A DNA stretch of 18,200 nucleotides from MGR-bin208 sp043779285 (GCA_043779285.1 JAYWEL010000221.1:1-18200); one strand, 5' to 3'; positions 8,360-14,902 are shown, counted from the first letter of the stretch. Notes: generated by a model from the sequence alone, not told the origin. Made by a program: numbers and translations.

Positions 8360-8926
8360 ATGGACATAACGATGATGAATCAAAAAAATAAAATACATCC
8401 ACATAAGTTTTTAATGTGGATAGGGCTTGCAAGTATTGTAATGATGTTTGCCGGATTAACCAGTGCATATATTGTTAAAAGTCAGCAGGCAAGCTGGCAG
8501 GGGATTTTGATTCCGAAAAGTTTTTGGTATTCAACTGCAGTTATCTTATTAAGTAGTTTGACTTTGCAAATGGCGTTAAGATTTTTTAAGGACCGGGAGA
8601 TGAACAAATACCGATTATTGATATCTGCAACAGTCATCCTGGGTTTAATATTTGTTGCGATGCAGTATTTCGGTTTTCAGGAATTGTGGGCAGGCGGCGT
8701 AACATTGCAGGGATCAGGAGCAGGACAGTTTTTGTATGTCATTGCCGGCTTGCATGGGTTGCATGTTTTGGGCGGCATCATTGCTTTATTGATCATTTTT
8801 ATAAAAGCATTTTTCGGCAACCCAAAAACATATAGTTCGATACCGGTTGAAGTAACAGCCATGTATTGGCATTTTGTAGACATTTTATGGGTCTACTTAT
8901 TGATATTTTTTGTGTGGATAGGTTAG
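8360..8926 (+). CDS. coxC: Cytochrome c oxidase subunit III-like protein (short form)
   Basis: With the ATG at 8360 the product is 188 residues. An in-frame GTG at 8351 would add three residues, and ATGs at 8372 and 8375 are also possible. There are five predicted helices and the subunit III hallmarks GLHGLHVLGG near the middle of the last third and MYWHFVDILWVYLLIFFVW at the end. This is the short, CyoC-like form of subunit III that lacks the first two helices of the seven-helix form. Subunit III stabilises subunit I and the D-channel entrance and carries no redox centre. It lies 23 bp after ctaB and is followed by a second subunit III gene. Confidence 0.92.
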   Translation: MDITMMNQKNKIHPHKFLMWIGLASIVMMFAGLTSAYIVKSQQASWQGILIPKSFWYSTAVILLSSLTLQMALRFFKDREMNKYRLLISATVILGLIFVAMQYFGFQELWAGGVTLQGSGAGQFLYVIAGLHGLHVLGGIIALLIIFIKAFFGNPKTYSSIPVEVTAMYWHFVDILWVYLLIFFVWIG

Positions 8927-8980
8927 GTAAACCGTAAACTGAAAATAAATTATTGAATAAATAAATTTTAAAATTAACAC

Positions 8981-9853
8981 ATGGCTACGACAGGAGCAGT
9001 TACACAAACGAAATGGTGGAATGGAGGCAGAAGCCCATTCAATGTGGAATACGGGAAATTGATGATGTGGTATTTTTTAATGAGTGATGCATTTACGTTC
9101 GGCGCATTTCTTATTTCGTATGGCACTATTCGGATGAGCCAGAATTTCTGGCCCGACCCAAATGCGGTTTTTAACGCATTCCCCGGAGCCGGTCATGCGA
9201 ATTTGCCATTGGCATTCGTAAGTTTAATGACCTTTATCCTCATCATTAGTTCGGTTACCATGGTACTGGCTGTTCATGCCGGCCATCATAACGATAAAAA
9301 AGGGGTGGTGAAATGGCTTGTTTGGACGATTGTTGGCGGATTTGCATTCTTGAGTTGCCAGGCTTGGGAGTGGTGGCACTTATTAACCGGCGAACATGCA
9401 ACCTTGGTGAACGGTCATATTGAAATGCTTGCTCAAACCACTACCGGTAACCCATGGGGAAGTTTAGCTGACCCTGCAGCCGTTAAAGAAGCTTTACAAT
9501 TTTCTTCGCATGATACATTGATGAAGTTGGTGGCAGAACAAAATCATACCATGACAAATGCTCAGATTGCTGCATTGCCGCAAGACCAACTTTTGGGAAT
9601 GATAAAAACATCTGAACTACATATTCGTGAAGCAGGACCAGTGGCTTTTGGTGGTTTCTTTTATGGTATTACCGGTTTTCACGGATTTCACGTTTTTTCT
9701 GGCGTTATCATAAACATAGTTATGTTGGTGATGGCACAAAAAGATGTATTTGCTAAAAGAGGACATTACCTGATGATTGAGAAAGCCGGACTGTACTGGC
9801 ACTTCGTAGATCTGGTATGGGTATTTGTATTTCTTTGCTTTTATCTTATCTAA
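8981..9853 (+). CDS. coxC: Cytochrome c oxidase subunit III with a large soluble insert
   Basis: The 290-residue subunit III-like protein has the signatures SDAFTFGAFLISY (35-47), TGFHGFHVFSG (231-241) and LYWHFVDLVWVFVFL (271-285). It is about 100 residues longer than the preceding paralogue. The excess is mostly a hydrophilic segment at about 137-218, between the third and fourth helices, which contains short helical-looking stretches and no metal-binding motif. Two adjacent subunit III genes are common in Bacteroidota oxidase clusters and both may be present in one enzyme. The function of the insert is unknown; a contact with alternative complex III is conceivable but purely speculative. 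The ATG at 8981 is clear. Confidence 0.93.
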   Translation: MATTGAVTQTKWWNGGRSPFNVEYGKLMMWYFLMSDAFTFGAFLISYGTIRMSQNFWPDPNAVFNAFPGAGHANLPLAFVSLMTFILIISSVTMVLAVHAGHHNDKKGVVKWLVWTIVGGFAFLSCQAWEWWHLLTGEHATLVNGHIEMLAQTTTGNPWGSLADPAAVKEALQFSSHDTLMKLVAEQNHTMTNAQIAALPQDQLLGMIKTSELHIREAGPVAFGGFFYGITGFHGFHVFSGVIINIVMLVMAQKDVFAKRGHYLMIEKAGLYWHFVDLVWVFVFLCFYLI

Positions 9854-9899
9854 TAAACTGAATTGAATTTAACTGAATATTCATTGAATTAATTATACT

Positions 9900-10349
9900 A
9901 TGCAACATCCACAAACAGATTACCCGGAAGTAACTTTTCATCATGCGCCTCAGGATGCAGGAGATTTCAAAAAGAAAGTACGCAATACAACGATCCTTCT
10001 TTCTGTTATCACTGTCATTGAACTGGCTATTGGTTTAACAATCTATACGATCCATAAAGGCGCAGATCCTAGTACAACATTGGTATTGATGTTCAAGGGC
10101 ATGGTTTGTATTCTGTCATTTGCTAAGGCTTATTATATTGTTTCTGTTTTTATGCACCTAGGTGAAGAAATCAGAAATATGATCATGACCATTGTAGTTC
10201 CATTAATGTTGTTTATTTGGTTTATTATGGCCTTTATGTGGGATGGTCATTCGTACAAGACCTTGCGTAATAAATATGATACACATTTTAAAGAAACAAC
10301 AACGAAAGAGCATAAGCCACATTTGGAAACAGCACCTGCCGCTCATTAG
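9900..10349 (+). CDS. coxD: Cytochrome c oxidase subunit IV (prokaryotic, CyoD-like)
   Basis: The 149-residue product has three predicted helices (about 27-50, 60-85, 92-115), matching the prokaryotic subunit IV/CyoD family. The conserved middle reads FAKAYYIVSVFMHLGEE, and the third helix ends FMWDGHSYKTLRN. The C-terminal tail is charged and contains several His. It is a small structural subunit of the oxidase with no cofactor. It comes 46 bp after the second subunit III gene and is the last structural gene before the intrinsic terminator. Confidence 0.9.
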   Translation: MQHPQTDYPEVTFHHAPQDAGDFKKKVRNTTILLSVITVIELAIGLTIYTIHKGADPSTTLVLMFKGMVCILSFAKAYYIVSVFMHLGEEIRNMIMTIVVPLMLFIWFIMAFMWDGHSYKTLRNKYDTHFKETTTKEHKPHLETAPAAH

Positions 10350-10383
10350 GATGGCCAAACCTTTGTATAAAAATTTATTGATT

Positions 10384-10411
10384 AAGCCATCGCATAGCGG
10401 TGGCTTTTTTT
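10384..10411 (+). terminator. Intrinsic terminator overlapping the apparent start of the SCO gene
   Basis: The left arm AAGCCATCGC (10384-10393), loop ATA and right arm GCGGTGGCTT (10397-10406) form a 10-bp stem with one G-U pair, followed by an unbroken run of seven T (10405-10411). This is a textbook Rho-independent terminator closing the oxidase structural genes. The GTG at 10400 that could open the SCO frame lies inside its right arm. Confidence 0.85.
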
Positions 10412-10423
10412 AAAAAAATAATT

Positions 10424-11224
10424 TTGAATAAAAAAGCAGTTTATGCATTATTGCTAGCATTGGCACTTCCGTTGGGGAGTTATTTCTTCATGAAGTATTA
10501 CAGTGATGCACATATCAAAGTACCACCTCATTATATTGCCGATTCGGTGGTAACAAAGACGGTTAATGGGAAAGAAATAAGCGAAACATTCTGGCATAAA
10601 ATGCCCGACTATTCTTTTACCAATCAATTAGGCAATGAAGTTTCCTGGAAAGACATGGAAGGAAAAGTAGTGGTCGTGGATTTTTTCTTTACGCATTGCC
10701 CCACCATCTGTCCTTCACTGACTATGAATATGCGAAGACTGCAGGAGTCTATAAAAAATTCGATGAAGGTGGGTGATAAGGAACCCAATTTTTTGCAATT
10801 TATTTCTTTCAGTATCGACCCGGAAAGAGATTCAGTTGTTGAACTAAAAAAATGGGCAGACAGGTTCCAGGTTAATCCAAGTAATTGGTGGTTGCTGACC
10901 GGAGATAAGAAAAAGATCTACGACATGTCGTTGGAGCATATGAAAATCGGCATACAGGATGGCGAAAATGTGGATAGTAATTTCATACACACCGATCGAT
11001 TTGTTTTAATTGATAAGGAACGGAATATCCGCGGGTATTATCATGGACTTGATACGGTTTCATTGGCAAAGCTTTCGGAAGACATTATTTTTCTTTCTCT
11101 GGAAAAAAATAAAAATTCCAAAAGTATATTTGAAGGCAAACTGGAAATGATAGCCATTGTATTTATTTTTTCCTTCCTTGCTTTAATGACCTTCCTGTAT
11201 TTTATAAAAAAGAAAAATCAATAA
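10424..11224 (+). CDS. SCO1/SenC-type copper chaperone with a C-terminal membrane anchor
   Basis: This is a thioredoxin-fold copper chaperone for the CuA site. The copper-binding CxxxC is in THCPTICPS (Cys92 and Cys96 from the TTG start used here), and the third ligand His189 is in FIHTDRF. The N-terminus is MNKKAVYALLLALALPLG, a signal anchor. The first in-frame ATG (10490) would remove that anchor. A GTG at 10400 would add eight residues but lies inside the terminator stem, so I prefer the TTG at 10424 (266 residues). Unusually, a second hydrophobic helix lies at the C-terminus (about 241-261), with a KKKNQ end. The stop is 1 bp from the next gene. The function is secure; the start is not. 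Confidence 0.9.
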   Translation: MNKKAVYALLLALALPLGSYFFMKYYSDAHIKVPPHYIADSVVTKTVNGKEISETFWHKMPDYSFTNQLGNEVSWKDMEGKVVVVDFFFTHCPTICPSLTMNMRRLQESIKNSMKVGDKEPNFLQFISFSIDPERDSVVELKKWADRFQVNPSNWWLLTGDKKKIYDMSLEHMKIGIQDGENVDSNFIHTDRFVLIDKERNIRGYYHGLDTVSLAKLSEDIIFLSLEKNKNSKSIFEGKLEMIAIVFIFSFLALMTFLYFIKKKNQ

Positions 11225-11225
11225 T

Positions 11226-11768
11226 ATGTTGAAAGCAGTCTGGAGTAAAAATGATAAGCTGGCCAATACCCTCATTATTTCGTTTTCTGCCATCGTATTT
11301 ATGGCCGTTGTATTATTGGGAAGAGTGCAGCTAAAAGTTGATCTGGGTTTTGATGTACATGTATTTGCAAAATTGAATGCCATCATTAATTCAACGGTTG
11401 CTATATTATTGCTGGCGGGATTGGTTTCTGTAAAAAATAAAAAATTCCTGTTACACAAACGGATCATGATAACGGCCATGATTTTGTCAGTACTTTTTCT
11501 GGTAAGTTATATTTGTCATCATGTGTTTTCCGGCGAAACAAAATTCGGTGGCGAAGGAACTGTTCAGTATGTCTATTATGCCATTTTAATTTCGCATATT
11601 TTTCTGGCAGCCATCATCCTTCCATTTATTTTATTTACAGCGTATAGGGCCATGGTGGGGGAATATGCAAAGCATAAAAAACTGGCTAAAATTACTTGGC
11701 CCATTTGGTTTTATGTAGCAGTAACCGGTGTGATTATTTATTTAATGATCAACCCTTATTATAGTTAA
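11226..11768 (+). CDS. DUF420 / CtaM-like oxidase assembly membrane protein
   Basis: The 180-residue protein has five predicted helices. The DUF420 pattern includes LNAIINSTVAILLLAGL (50-66), KKFLLHKRIM (72-81), SYICHHVF and ISHIFLAAIILPF, ending in TWPIWFYVAVTGVIIYLM. Family-type histidines in or near the helices are His45, His77, His98/99 and His124. DUF420 members include Bacillus YozB/CtaM, implicated in maturation of aa3 oxidase, probably at the copper site; that role is transferred by homology. The gene starts 1 bp after the SCO stop, so the two are probably translated together, and the pairing with a copper chaperone fits an assembly role. Confidence 0.88.
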   Translation: MLKAVWSKNDKLANTLIISFSAIVFMAVVLLGRVQLKVDLGFDVHVFAKLNAIINSTVAILLLAGLVSVKNKKFLLHKRIMITAMILSVLFLVSYICHHVFSGETKFGGEGTVQYVYYAILISHIFLAAIILPFILFTAYRAMVGEYAKHKKLAKITWPIWFYVAVTGVIIYLMINPYYS

Positions 11769-11776
11769 ACAAGTTT

Positions 11777-12238
11777 ATGAATAAAGCATCCGGTTTCAAA
11801 ACAATGAATATTTTGCACAAAGCATTTTTGTTGGGGCAAATTATATTTTTTGCGCTGTCAATTTTTATTGTGTATTCAAAAATGATTGAACCACCGGCAA
11901 AAGAATTGAATAAACTATTTCAGTTAATGGTAATTATAGTGGCAGCTGGCGGGTATTTTTCTGGTGCAGCTATTTTTAAAAATAAGTTAGTACAGATTGG
12001 CGAAATGAAATCCTCAACAAAAGAAAAATTCGAAATCTACCGTGTGGCAAGTATTATTAAATGGTCTTTATTGGAAGGCCCATTTATATTTTCTATTATC
12101 GGTTTTGTTTTAACAGGCAACTATGCTTTTTTAGCTTTAGCTTTTGTGCTGATGCTATTATTTACAATAGAGTCTCCAACAGATATTAAAATAGCCATGC
12201 ATCTGGGAATAAGTGAATCTGAATTGAAAGAATTATAA
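11777..12238 (+). CDS. Unknown four-helix membrane protein at the end of the oxidase cluster
   Basis: The 153-residue product has four predicted helices (about 17-34, 46-65, 92-108, 113-131). The soluble ends include TKEKFEIYRVASIIKWSLLEGP before helix 3 and DIKIAMHLGISESELKEL at the C-terminus. I recognise no named domain. An alternative start at 11804 would give 144 residues and a tidier signal-like N-terminus. It begins 8 bp after the DUF420 gene, so it probably belongs to the same transcript and may act in oxidase assembly; that rests on position only. Its stop overlaps the convergent next gene by 6 bp. Confidence 0.75.
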   Translation: MNKASGFKTMNILHKAFLLGQIIFFALSIFIVYSKMIEPPAKELNKLFQLMVIIVAAGGYFSGAAIFKNKLVQIGEMKSSTKEKFEIYRVASIIKWSLLEGPFIFSIIGFVLTGNYAFLALAFVLMLLFTIESPTDIKIAMHLGISESELKEL

Positions 12239-12964
12239 AACGGCCTCGACAACAATTTTCATTTTGCTTAAATACGTAATTAATATCCTGGCCTTGTCTC
12301 CTATGTTTAATTTCTTTGGCAGGTTAGCCGCAGTGGTAGCAAGTTTTGCCTGTATTTTTTCTCCAAACACATTCAGGTATATACCGTGTGGAGTAATTTT
12401 ATAAACTGAAGCCTCCAGTATTTCCTTTTTTGTAAAAGCCTTTTCTGCCAGATAATATTCTGTAATGAATCGTTGGTTAAAAAGGGATGCGGTTAGTTTT
12501 TCTTTATTATCCAGGTTTTCCAACTCAAAAGTAACGGCTTGATTCAATTCGTTTTCGGAAGTTTTTACCTGCCAGGGAGATAAAACGGTTGGGAAAAAAA
12601 GGTAGCTGTCCATTTCCTTTACAAAATATTTGCCTTCAATATTTTTTAAATAACCCGTAAACTCATTTTCGGTTTTGGCTTTGTTCACAAGCACATCCAA
12701 TGCATTATTGTACAGGTATTCAATATTTGTAGCAACCAGTTTATCTCCACGACCGGGTTTCCCCAACTCAAACCGAACGGTATCGCCAATATGATAAACA
12801 TGCTTTTTCTTAGTTGTTTTTTTCGCTCCTTTTTGCAGCGGAATTTTTTCGTCAATATATCCGTTCAATGTTTTTTTCTTTCCATTTTGTTCATACTCAA
12901 TGGCGATATATTTTTTCTCGTGGTTAACAAAAGAAACGCTGCCTGTGATAATTTTATCGGTCAT
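12233..12964 (-). CDS. OB-fold/S1-like repeat protein of unknown function
   Basis: The product is 243 residues. The sequence reads as three small beta-barrel-like units. The first (about 4-83) looks like a cold-shock/OB fold (TGSVSFVNHEKKYIAIEY, then HIGDTVRFELG and a basic GRGDKLVA strand). The second is about 100-165 (FTGYLKNIEGKYFV, AVTFELENL). The third (about 182-243) resembles an S1 unit (EASVYKITPHGIYLNVFGEKIQAKL, LNIGDKARILITYL). Lys-rich stretches (46-55) would suit nucleic-acid binding. No enzymatic motif is seen and I cannot name the family. It converges on the oxidase cluster with stop codons overlapping by 6 bp, and 67 bp separates its start from the next minus-strand gene. Confidence 0.7.
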   Translation of the reverse strand: MTDKIITGSVSFVNHEKKYIAIEYEQNGKKKTLNGYIDEKIPLQKGAKKTTKKKHVYHIGDTVRFELGKPGRGDKLVATNIEYLYNNALDVLVNKAKTENEFTGYLKNIEGKYFVKEMDSYLFFPTVLSPWQVKTSENELNQAVTFELENLDNKEKLTASLFNQRFITEYYLAEKAFTKKEILEASVYKITPHGIYLNVFGEKIQAKLATTAANLPKKLNIGDKARILITYLSKMKIVVEAVL

Positions 12965-13031
12965 AATAAAACTTGTAGTTGTAAAAATGAATGCGGTAAT
13001 GAATGCATTTGTATAAAGTTACCTGATTTAA

Positions 13032-13421
13032 TCAGATACCCATTTCTTCTGCCGGGTTCCAGAAATGTTTTTTAAAATCAACGATGCAATCTTTTTCAAT
13101 CTTGATTTTTTCTTTTTCCAACAATTCCTGCATCCGGTCAGGTGTTTCGAAATGCATTTTACCAGAGAGCATTCCATTTCGGTTTACCACCCGGTGAGCA
13201 GGCACATTTGGTTTTATCCGATGTGCACCGTTCATGGCCCAGCCAACCATTCTGGCCGATTGCTTTGTACCTATAACGGCTGCTATAGCTCCGTAAGTGC
13301 TAACCCTGCCCTTGGGTATTTGCCTGACTATTGCATAAACCATTTCGAAAAAACTTTCATCCTTCAAGCCGGATGGTTTTACCAATTTAAGTTTTGCAAC
13401 TGATTTTTTTTGTGCAGACAT
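13032..13421 (-). CDS. Alkyltransferase-like (ATL) protein, MGMT family lacking the catalytic Cys
   Basis: The 129-residue product matches the DNA-binding domain of O6-alkylguanine-DNA alkyltransferase (FFEMVYAIVRQIPKGRVSTYGAIA, then SARMVGWAM). The active-site motif PCHRV reads PAHRV (Pro74, Ala75, His76), so alkyl transfer to Cys is impossible. This defines an ATL protein, which binds O6-alkylguanine lesions and flags them for nucleotide excision repair. The base-flipping Tyr43 and Arg-finger Arg57 are kept. The N-terminal 22 residues are a basic extension, and the C-terminus has an extra tail KKHFWNPAEEMGI typical of bacterial ATLs. Function is from the family. Confidence 0.88.
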   Translation of the reverse strand: MSAQKKSVAKLKLVKPSGLKDESFFEMVYAIVRQIPKGRVSTYGAIAAVIGTKQSARMVGWAMNGAHRIKPNVPAHRVVNRNGMLSGKMHFETPDRMQELLEKEKIKIEKDCIVDFKKHFWNPAEEMGI

Positions 13422-13481
13422 TTTTCAAATATACAATTCTCTATTCCTTTACTCAAGAGCCATTTTTTAATAAAAATCAGG

Positions 13482-13539
13482 AACAATAAAAAGGGCTTTA
13501 ACCCCAATAACTATTTGGCTAAAGCCAAAACAAACAAAA
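13482..13539. repeat. REP-like hairpin repeat, copy 1
   Basis: This 58-bp unit is repeated with few changes at 13695-13752. It contains GGCTTTAACC (13494-13503) and GGCTAAAGCC (13517-13526), a 10-bp stem with one A-C mismatch on the + strand that becomes a G-U pair in minus-strand RNA. On the minus strand the hairpin is followed by CTTTTTATTG, so it could also act as a terminator in that direction. Confidence 0.75.
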
Positions 13540-13547
13540 TATTTTAT

Positions 13548-13596
13548 CACCGCTCTGAAGCCCGCCCGGATGAACTCAGTTCGGACGGGAGCGGTG
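13548..13596. repeat. Long GC-rich imperfect hairpin
   Basis: The outer arms CACCGCTC (13548-13555) and GAGCGGTG (13589-13596) are perfectly complementary. The inner arms CCCGCCCG (13561-13568) and CGGACGGG (13582-13589) pair with one mismatch around an AT-richer loop. It lies between the two copies of the 58-bp repeat and is far more GC-rich than the surroundings, as expected of a REP-like mobile hairpin. Confidence 0.7.
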
Positions 13597-13635
13597 CAAT
13601 GGATGCATTTCAAAGTCTCATTCTTATATTACCAT

Positions 13636-13671
13636 GTTCATCTATTGCCCCGTTCATCTATTGCCCCGTTC
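13636..13671. repeat. Tandem 16-bp repeat
   Basis: GTTCATCTATTGCCCC occurs twice head to tail (13636-13651 and 13652-13667), followed by a partial third copy GTTC. The end of the second unit merges into the hairpin at 13664-13683. Confidence 0.75.
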
Positions 13672-13683
13672 TTTAGAACGGGG
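13664..13683. repeat. Perfect CCCCGTTCT palindrome
   Basis: CCCCGTTCT (13664-13672) and AGAACGGGG (13675-13683) form a perfect 9-bp stem with a TT centre. No T-run follows on + and none on -, so it is a structural repeat and not a plain terminator. Confidence 0.65.
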
Positions 13684-13694
13684 GTAGAATAAGT

Positions 13695-13752
13695 AACAAT
13701 AAAAGGGCTTTAGCCCTAATGTTTATTTGGCTAAAGCCAAAACAAACAAAAA
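13695..13752. repeat. REP-like hairpin repeat, copy 2 (possible minus-strand terminator)
   Basis: This is the second copy of the 58-bp unit. GGCTTTAGCC (13706-13715) and GGCTAAAGCC (13729-13738) pair perfectly over 10 bp, and each is itself palindrome-like. Read on the minus strand the hairpin is followed by CTTTTATTG. It lies 43 bp beyond the stop of the DUF5522 gene, so it may serve as that operon's terminator. Confidence 0.75.
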
Positions 13753-13794
13753 GGATACATTTCAAGTAGATGTGATAATTAAAAATGCAGACAG

Positions 13795-13989
13795 TTAATC
13801 CTGTTCCTTTTTTGCATTCAGCAATTCAGTTCTTTTTGACTCGGGTACGTTCTCAAATTCATACGGACAATGCAGGCATCCGTTACCACAACAAGTTCCT
13901 TTCTCCAAATGATATGCTCTGGTAAAAACAAATAATCCATCTTCATTGATATGATAGTGGATTCCTTCTATGAGTTCATCTTTCTTCAT
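13795..13989 (-). CDS. Small Cys-rich DUF5522 protein
   Basis: With the ATG whose complement is at 13987-13989 the product is 64 residues (MKKDELIEGIHYHINEDGLF...). Earlier in-frame ATGs at 13998 and 14016 would lengthen it, but this start matches the usual short N-terminus. The core EDGLFVFTRAYHLEKGTCCGNGCLHCPY carries four clustered cysteines (CCxxxCxxC) and is the DUF5522 signature; a metal site is likely but unproven. The start overlaps the end of trmB by 14 bp, so it is probably translated from the trmB transcript. Function unknown; the pairing with a tRNA modification gene is the only clue. Confidence 0.82.
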   Translation of the reverse strand: MKKDELIEGIHYHINEDGLFVFTRAYHLEKGTCCGNGCLHCPYEFENVPESKRTELLNAKKEQD

Positions 13990-14680
13990 CAAAAACATTT
14001 TGTTGTAAAACTTCATCCAGTAAAATATCCGGCATCACTGTTGGTAAAGAAAAACATAGATAATGTATGCGGTTACTTTGTGCAATATCCAGCGATTCGT
14101 AATGCGTTTTTATTTTTAACTCTTCCGGAATTTCTTTTTGGCTGTATGCATCATCAAAATCAATATGGGTTTTGCAACCATACATGTCAATAACCCTTTT
14201 TGTAAACAGATAAAGTACAGGGCTATCGGTTTTTAAATGAATGAAACCGCCTGGTTTTAAAATCTGCTGGTAGAGGCGCAAAAAACGTGGATGGGTCAAT
14301 CGTTTTTTAGCTTTCGATTTACGCAATTGCGGATCGGGGAAAGTGATCCATATTTCATCCACTTCTCCGGGAGCAAAGTAGTCGTTTATTTTTTCAATCT
14401 GTGTTCGTACAAAAGCAACATTGCTCAGCTTGTTTTGGATGGCTTTACTGGCACCTACCCATATCCGGTTTCCTTTCAGGTCTATACCAATAAAATTCCT
14501 GTTTGGAAATAATGAAGAAAGGCCAATGCAGTACTCACCTTTACCACAAGCCAGTTCAAGGGTTATGCTATTTTTATTATTGAAAAATTCGCTCCAGTTG
14601 CCCTGCATATTGGTTGGATATTGCAACACATTTGGAAATGATTTAATGGCTTCAAAGCGGATTAATTTTTTATGGCCCAT
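13976..14680 (-). CDS. trmB: tRNA (guanine-N7-)-methyltransferase
   Basis: With the ATG at 14680 the protein is 234 residues; a TTG three codons earlier (14689) is less likely. The SAM-binding motif I is LELACGKGEYCIGL, followed by acidic motif II NFIGIDLKGNRI. The TrmB signature IWITFPDPQLRKSKAKKRL then reads as the expected catalytic and tRNA-binding loop, and GGFIHLKTDS follows. It methylates N7 of G46 in the variable loop of tRNAs in the cytoplasm. The gene overlaps the start of the DUF5522 gene by 14 bp. No frameshift or missing residue is apparent. Confidence 0.95.
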   Translation of the reverse strand: MGHKKLIRFEAIKSFPNVLQYPTNMQGNWSEFFNNKNSITLELACGKGEYCIGLSSLFPNRNFIGIDLKGNRIWVGASKAIQNKLSNVAFVRTQIEKINDYFAPGEVDEIWITFPDPQLRKSKAKKRLTHPRFLRLYQQILKPGGFIHLKTDSPVLYLFTKRVIDMYGCKTHIDFDDAYSQKEIPEELKIKTHYESLDIAQSNRIHYLCFSLPTVMPDILLDEVLQQNVFDEER

Positions 14681-14808
14681 GGGCCGCAAAGTTAATCAAG
14701 TCAAGTTTAAATTTTACCCGAAAGATAATTTGGTTAAACTGGTACTATTGCCAGGCTGTAAAAAACATGGGTTAAAATGAGGCAGCTTGTAAGCTAACAT
14801 TTCAAATA

Positions 14809-14828
14809 CCCTGAGCATAGCCGAAAAG
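14809..14828. repeat. Degenerate copy of a dispersed CCCTGAGC-type repeat (tentative)
   Basis: CCCTGAGCATAGCCGAAAAG resembles, with changes at the 3' end, the CCCTGAGC..AGTCGAAGGG hairpin that I recall as dispersed in many bacterial genomes, including Bacteroidota. The outer pairing arm is lost here. It is weak evidence, based on memory of the motif only. Confidence 0.25.
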
Positions 14829-14871
14829 TTGGACTGTTTTATTTAAGTCAGGACAAAAATAATATATATTA

Positions 14872-14902
14872 TTTGCCAGAAGTATACGAAATAGTATATT
14901 TA
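14872..14902 (+). promoter_or_regulatory. Candidate Bacteroidota-type promoter for the T9SS cargo gene
   Basis: TTTG at 14872-14875 is followed after 19 bp by TATATTTA (14895-14902), one base from the Bacteroidota -7 consensus TAnnTTTG. The TSS would fall near 14909, leaving a leader of about 100 nt. The rest of the 330-bp gap between trmB and this gene shows no coding sequence. Confidence 0.4.
14883..14898. promoter_or_regulatory. Dyad TATAC-N6-GTATA inside the candidate promoter
   Basis: TATAC (14883-14887) and GTATA (14894-14898) are a perfect inverted repeat around GAAATA. It sits between the proposed -33 and -7 elements, where a repressor would compete with RNA polymerase. Confidence 0.35.

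Noticed and set aside
12791..13403. Plus-strand frames opposite the OB-like and ATL genes
   Set aside because: Phe-rich, low-complexity mirror frames of clear minus-strand genes.
13410..13676. 88-codon plus-strand frame across the repeat block
   Set aside because: It runs through the hairpins and tandem repeat, has no recognisable protein pattern and no neighbour support; a by-chance frame.
13482..13752. Short repeats suggesting a CRISPR array
   Set aside because: Only two long units separated by about 155 bp of unlike sequence, with no regular spacers and no cas genes; a REP-like mosaic explains it better.
14776..14795. AGCTT/AAGCT hairpin downstream of the trmB start
   Set aside because: Five-bp stem with a 2-nt loop, not stable and without context.
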